Below, one piece after another: positions 15,686 to 17,314 of a stretch of DNA of 17,314 nucleotides. The notes beneath the pieces were generated by a model. That model saw only the letters and a program-made list of their open reading frames with translations, did no database searches and had not been told where the DNA came from. The stretch spans positions 1 to 17,314 of the forward strand of contig JAIWNU010000079.1 of NCBI GenBank assembly GCA_020216655.1. Reading direction: 5' to 3'. Position 1 is the stretch's first letter; every line of letters starts with the position of its first letter. The translations under genes were made by a program, and so were the position numbers. The DNA comes from Treponema sp. (GTDB lineage: Bacteria; Spirochaetota; Spirochaetia; Treponematales; Breznakiellaceae).

Positions 15686-15714
15686 ATCATAGGATTTTTG
15701 CAGTACTCCGTCTA
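15686..15714 (-). promoter_or_regulatory. Predicted ktrB promoter, leaderless geometry
   Basis: On the minus strand, TATGAT (15686-15691) ends 6 nt before the ATG, and TAGACG (15709-15714, 4 of 6 to TTGACA) lies at a 17-nt spacing. This is the best-formed of the four leaderless-type promoters in the window. Confidence 0.48.
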
Positions 15715-15748
15715 TTGTCCATCCCTTTCGGCACCTCTAAAAGTGGTT

Positions 15749-15798
15749 TATACTAAGGATAATTTCAAAGAACGCTAACTTTTGGTATTGACGAGGAG
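15749..15798 (+). promoter_or_regulatory. Predicted -10 box and Shine-Dalgarno of the ketopantoate reductase gene
   Basis: TATACT (15749-15754) is a good -10 candidate, with a weak -35 (TTTCGG, 15726-15731) 17 nt upstream. GAGGAG (15793-15798) lies 6 nt before the ATG. This gives a leader of about 40 nt, in contrast to the opposing ktrB promoter. Confidence 0.45.
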
Positions 15799-15804
15799 TA
15801 AACT

Positions 15805-16770
15805 ATGACAGAAATTGAGAAGGTGTTAATTGTCGGGTCCGGCGCAGTGGGCGCAGCGATTGCTTCCATCATTACCGAGAGATTACCCGGAACCGTTTCC
15901 GTTCTTGCCGATGGCGAGCGTTTTGAGCGGTATAGCAGAGATGGTTTTATTGTTAATGGCAAAACCTATCATTTTCCGGTAGTTTCTCCCGTTTCTACCC
16001 ACAGCCAGTTTGACCTCATCATTGTAGCGGTTAAACATCATCACCTGGAGGAAGCTTTACATCAAATGAAAGCCCATGTAGGACCTAATACAACGATACT
16101 TTCATTGATGAATGGCATTTCCAGCGAAGAACAGCTGGGGGCTCATTTTGGTGCCGGTCCTGGTGCTCCCGAGGGGGTTAAGCTTCCTCCCTATGCTATG
16201 ATCCTTGGTATTGATGCGGTCCGCCTCGGCAACGAAACCCGTTTTGCCTCGACGGGAAGGATTTTTTTTGGAGAGGCAACAAACAATGAAGCAGCTTTGA
16301 GCCCCCGGGTTGCACGGATAGCCCGCTTTTTTGACAAAGCAGCTCTTCCCTATGAAATACCAGAAAACATGCTCCGATCCCTCTGGTTTAAGTTTATGAT
16401 CAATGTGGGGGTAAACCAAGCTTCAGCGATACTGCGGGCTCCATACCGGCTTTTTCAAACTAATGCGGAAGCAAAGGCGGTTATGGAAACCCTACAGCGT
16501 GAAGTTATAACCCTTTCCCAAGCTATGGGTATTAACTTAAACGAACAGGACCTTGCAAACTGGGAAAAAACGCTGGCGGGACTGCATCCGGACAACCTGA
16601 CATCCATGTGCCAGGATGTCCTTGCTAACAGAAAAACAGAAATAGAAATGTTTGCCGGCACGGTGGTTGAGCTTGGCAAACGCTATCATGTAGCCACACC
16701 GGCAAACGAACTCGTTTTCAACCTGATAAAGGCCATGGAAGCCTCTTACCTTCCAGCGGTTAACCCTTAA
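15805..16770 (+). CDS. panE: 2-dehydropantoate 2-reductase (ketopantoate reductase)
   Basis: It reduces ketopantoate to pantoate with NADPH for pantothenate/CoA synthesis in the cytoplasm. The 321-residue length fits the family. The N-terminal Rossmann domain has GSGAVG (11-16); Lys77 in AVKHHH, Asn103 in LMNGISSEE, Lys196 in WFKFMINVGVN and Glu279 in KTEIEMF match the E. coli catalytic and substrate-binding positions (Lys72, Asn98, Lys176, Glu256). TPANE near the end is the usual C-terminal motif. It stands alone between divergent ktrB and the convergent permease gene, whose end it overlaps by 11 nt. Paralogues of this family with other 2-keto acid substrates exist, so the pathway role is likely but not certain. 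Confidence 0.88.
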   Translation: MTEIEKVLIVGSGAVGAAIASIITERLPGTVSVLADGERFERYSRDGFIVNGKTYHFPVVSPVSTHSQFDLIIVAVKHHHLEEALHQMKAHVGPNTTILSLMNGISSEEQLGAHFGAGPGAPEGVKLPPYAMILGIDAVRLGNETRFASTGRIFFGEATNNEAALSPRVARIARFFDKAALPYEIPENMLRSLWFKFMINVGVNQASAILRAPYRLFQTNAEAKAVMETLQREVITLSQAMGINLNEQDLANWEKTLAGLHPDNLTSMCQDVLANRKTEIEMFAGTVVELGKRYHVATPANELVFNLIKAMEASYLPAVNP

Positions 16771-17314
16771 CTGCTCCCATGGTGAGGCCCCGGACTACGT
16801 ATTTTTGGAACAACATGGTCAATACAATGGCCGGGGCAATAATGACCACCGTGGCCGCCATAACAGCTCCCCAATCAACCTCCGCATAGGACACAAAATT
16901 GTACACCGCAATAGGCAGTGTTTTCGTCTTTTCCATACTGAGGACCTGGGAAAACATAAAATTGTTCCACGAAAAAAGAAACGCCAGGGTCGTTGAAGTG
17001 ACGATACCGGGGGTAGAAACCGGCAAAACAATTTCCATAAACGTACGCTGCCGGGTCGCACCATCTACCCGGGCAGATTCTTCTATCTCTAAGGGAACGG
17101 AGGCAAAAAAACTTGTCATGATCCACACTACAATAGGAAGACCTATCAGCATGTGGCTTAAAATGAGCGAGACGTAGGTATCTATCAGCATGAGCCGTGA
17201 AAAAAGAAGATACCAGGGCAGGAGCAGTGCGATACCCGGCATGAGACGGGCTATAAGAATTAAAAGGCCCAATTTTTCCTGTTTATAACGGGCAATCGCA
17301 TAGGCTGCAGGGAG
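16760..17314 (-). CDS. Sugar ABC transporter permease, MalG type, C-terminal part (cut by right edge)
   Basis: This is an inner-membrane permease of the carbohydrate uptake CUT1 family. The frame stays open to the right edge (184 residues before the stop). The edge sequence LPAAYAIARYKQEK matches the AAYALAR region before the transmembrane domain, so an internal TTG at 17270-17272 is not the true start. The EAA loop reads EIEESARVDGATRQRTFMEIVLP, contacting the ATPase; WNNF and a hydrophobic C-terminus follow. The ending VRGLTMGAVKG is typical of the family (GLtaGAvKG). The MalF partner and binding protein would lie beyond the edge. The substrate cannot be told. Its stop overlaps the end of the panE gene. 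Confidence 0.93.
   Translation of the reverse strand, partial: LPAAYAIARYKQEKLGLLILIARLMPGIALLLPWYLLFSRLMLIDTYVSLILSHMLIGLPIVVWIMTSFFASVPLEIEESARVDGATRQRTFMEIVLPVSTPGIVTSTTLAFLFSWNNFMFSQVLSMEKTKTLPIAVYNFVSYAEVDWGAVMAATVVIIAPAIVLTMLFQKYVVRGLTMGAVKG

Noticed and set aside
15680..15804. A c-di-AMP (ydaO-type) riboswitch upstream of ktrB
   Set aside because: The divergent region is only 125 bp, no ydaO-like structure is recognisable, and the predicted promoter leaves no leader.
17270..17272. TTG as the start of the sugar permease
   Set aside because: The frame continues to the window edge with family-typical sequence (AAYAIAR), so the gene is simply cut by the edge.

Overview
This window looks like a chromosomal segment of a spirochaete, probably a free-living or gut Treponema-type organism. 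That is an inference from gene content and the general look of the proteins; no rRNA or species marker is present. Base composition is moderate and coding density is very high. There is no stretch above about 130 bases without a gene. I see no RNA genes, insertion sequences, phage genes or CRISPR arrays.

Layout, left to right. (1) The N-terminal two thirds or so of the homocysteine- and folate-binding half of cobalamin-dependent methionine synthase (metH, minus strand, cut by the left edge). (2) A plus-strand pair: an acyl-ACP thioesterase and a short methylenetetrahydrofolate reductase. (3) A minus-strand three-gene operon: an ABC ATPase, a HAD deoxyribonucleotidase-like hydrolase, and a B12-domain radical SAM protein of the DUF4080 type. 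(4) A plus-strand pair: a LivJ-like lipoprotein and a membrane sensor histidine kinase. (5) glgX (minus). (6) A plus-strand signalling protein that joins a receiver-like region, an RsbW/histidine-kinase-type ATPase and a cyclic-nucleotide-binding domain. (7) A minus-strand operon of ktrB, ktrA and a divergent Aat-family gene. (8) A 2-dehydropantoate 2-reductase (plus). (9) The C-terminal part of a MalG-type sugar ABC permease (minus, cut by the right edge).

Functional threads. MetF makes the 5-methyl-THF that MetH consumes, so the left end is a split methionine/one-carbon cluster. MetH and the radical SAM protein are both linked to cobalamin. KtrAB is a complete potassium uptake module. The lipoprotein/kinase pair looks like an orphan sensing cassette, with no transporter permease and no response regulator in the window.

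Two architectural patterns stand out. First, the strand alternates constantly, and all four convergent junctions overlap or nearly touch (4-nt overlap, 7-nt gap, 50-nt overlap, 11-nt overlap). Second, in each of the four divergent intergenic regions the minus-strand gene (metH, ABC ATPase, glgX, ktrB) lacks a Shine-Dalgarno sequence and has a TANNAT hexamer ending exactly 6 nt before its ATG. This is the expected geometry of leaderless transcripts. The opposing plus-strand genes mostly carry ordinary Shine-Dalgarno sequences.
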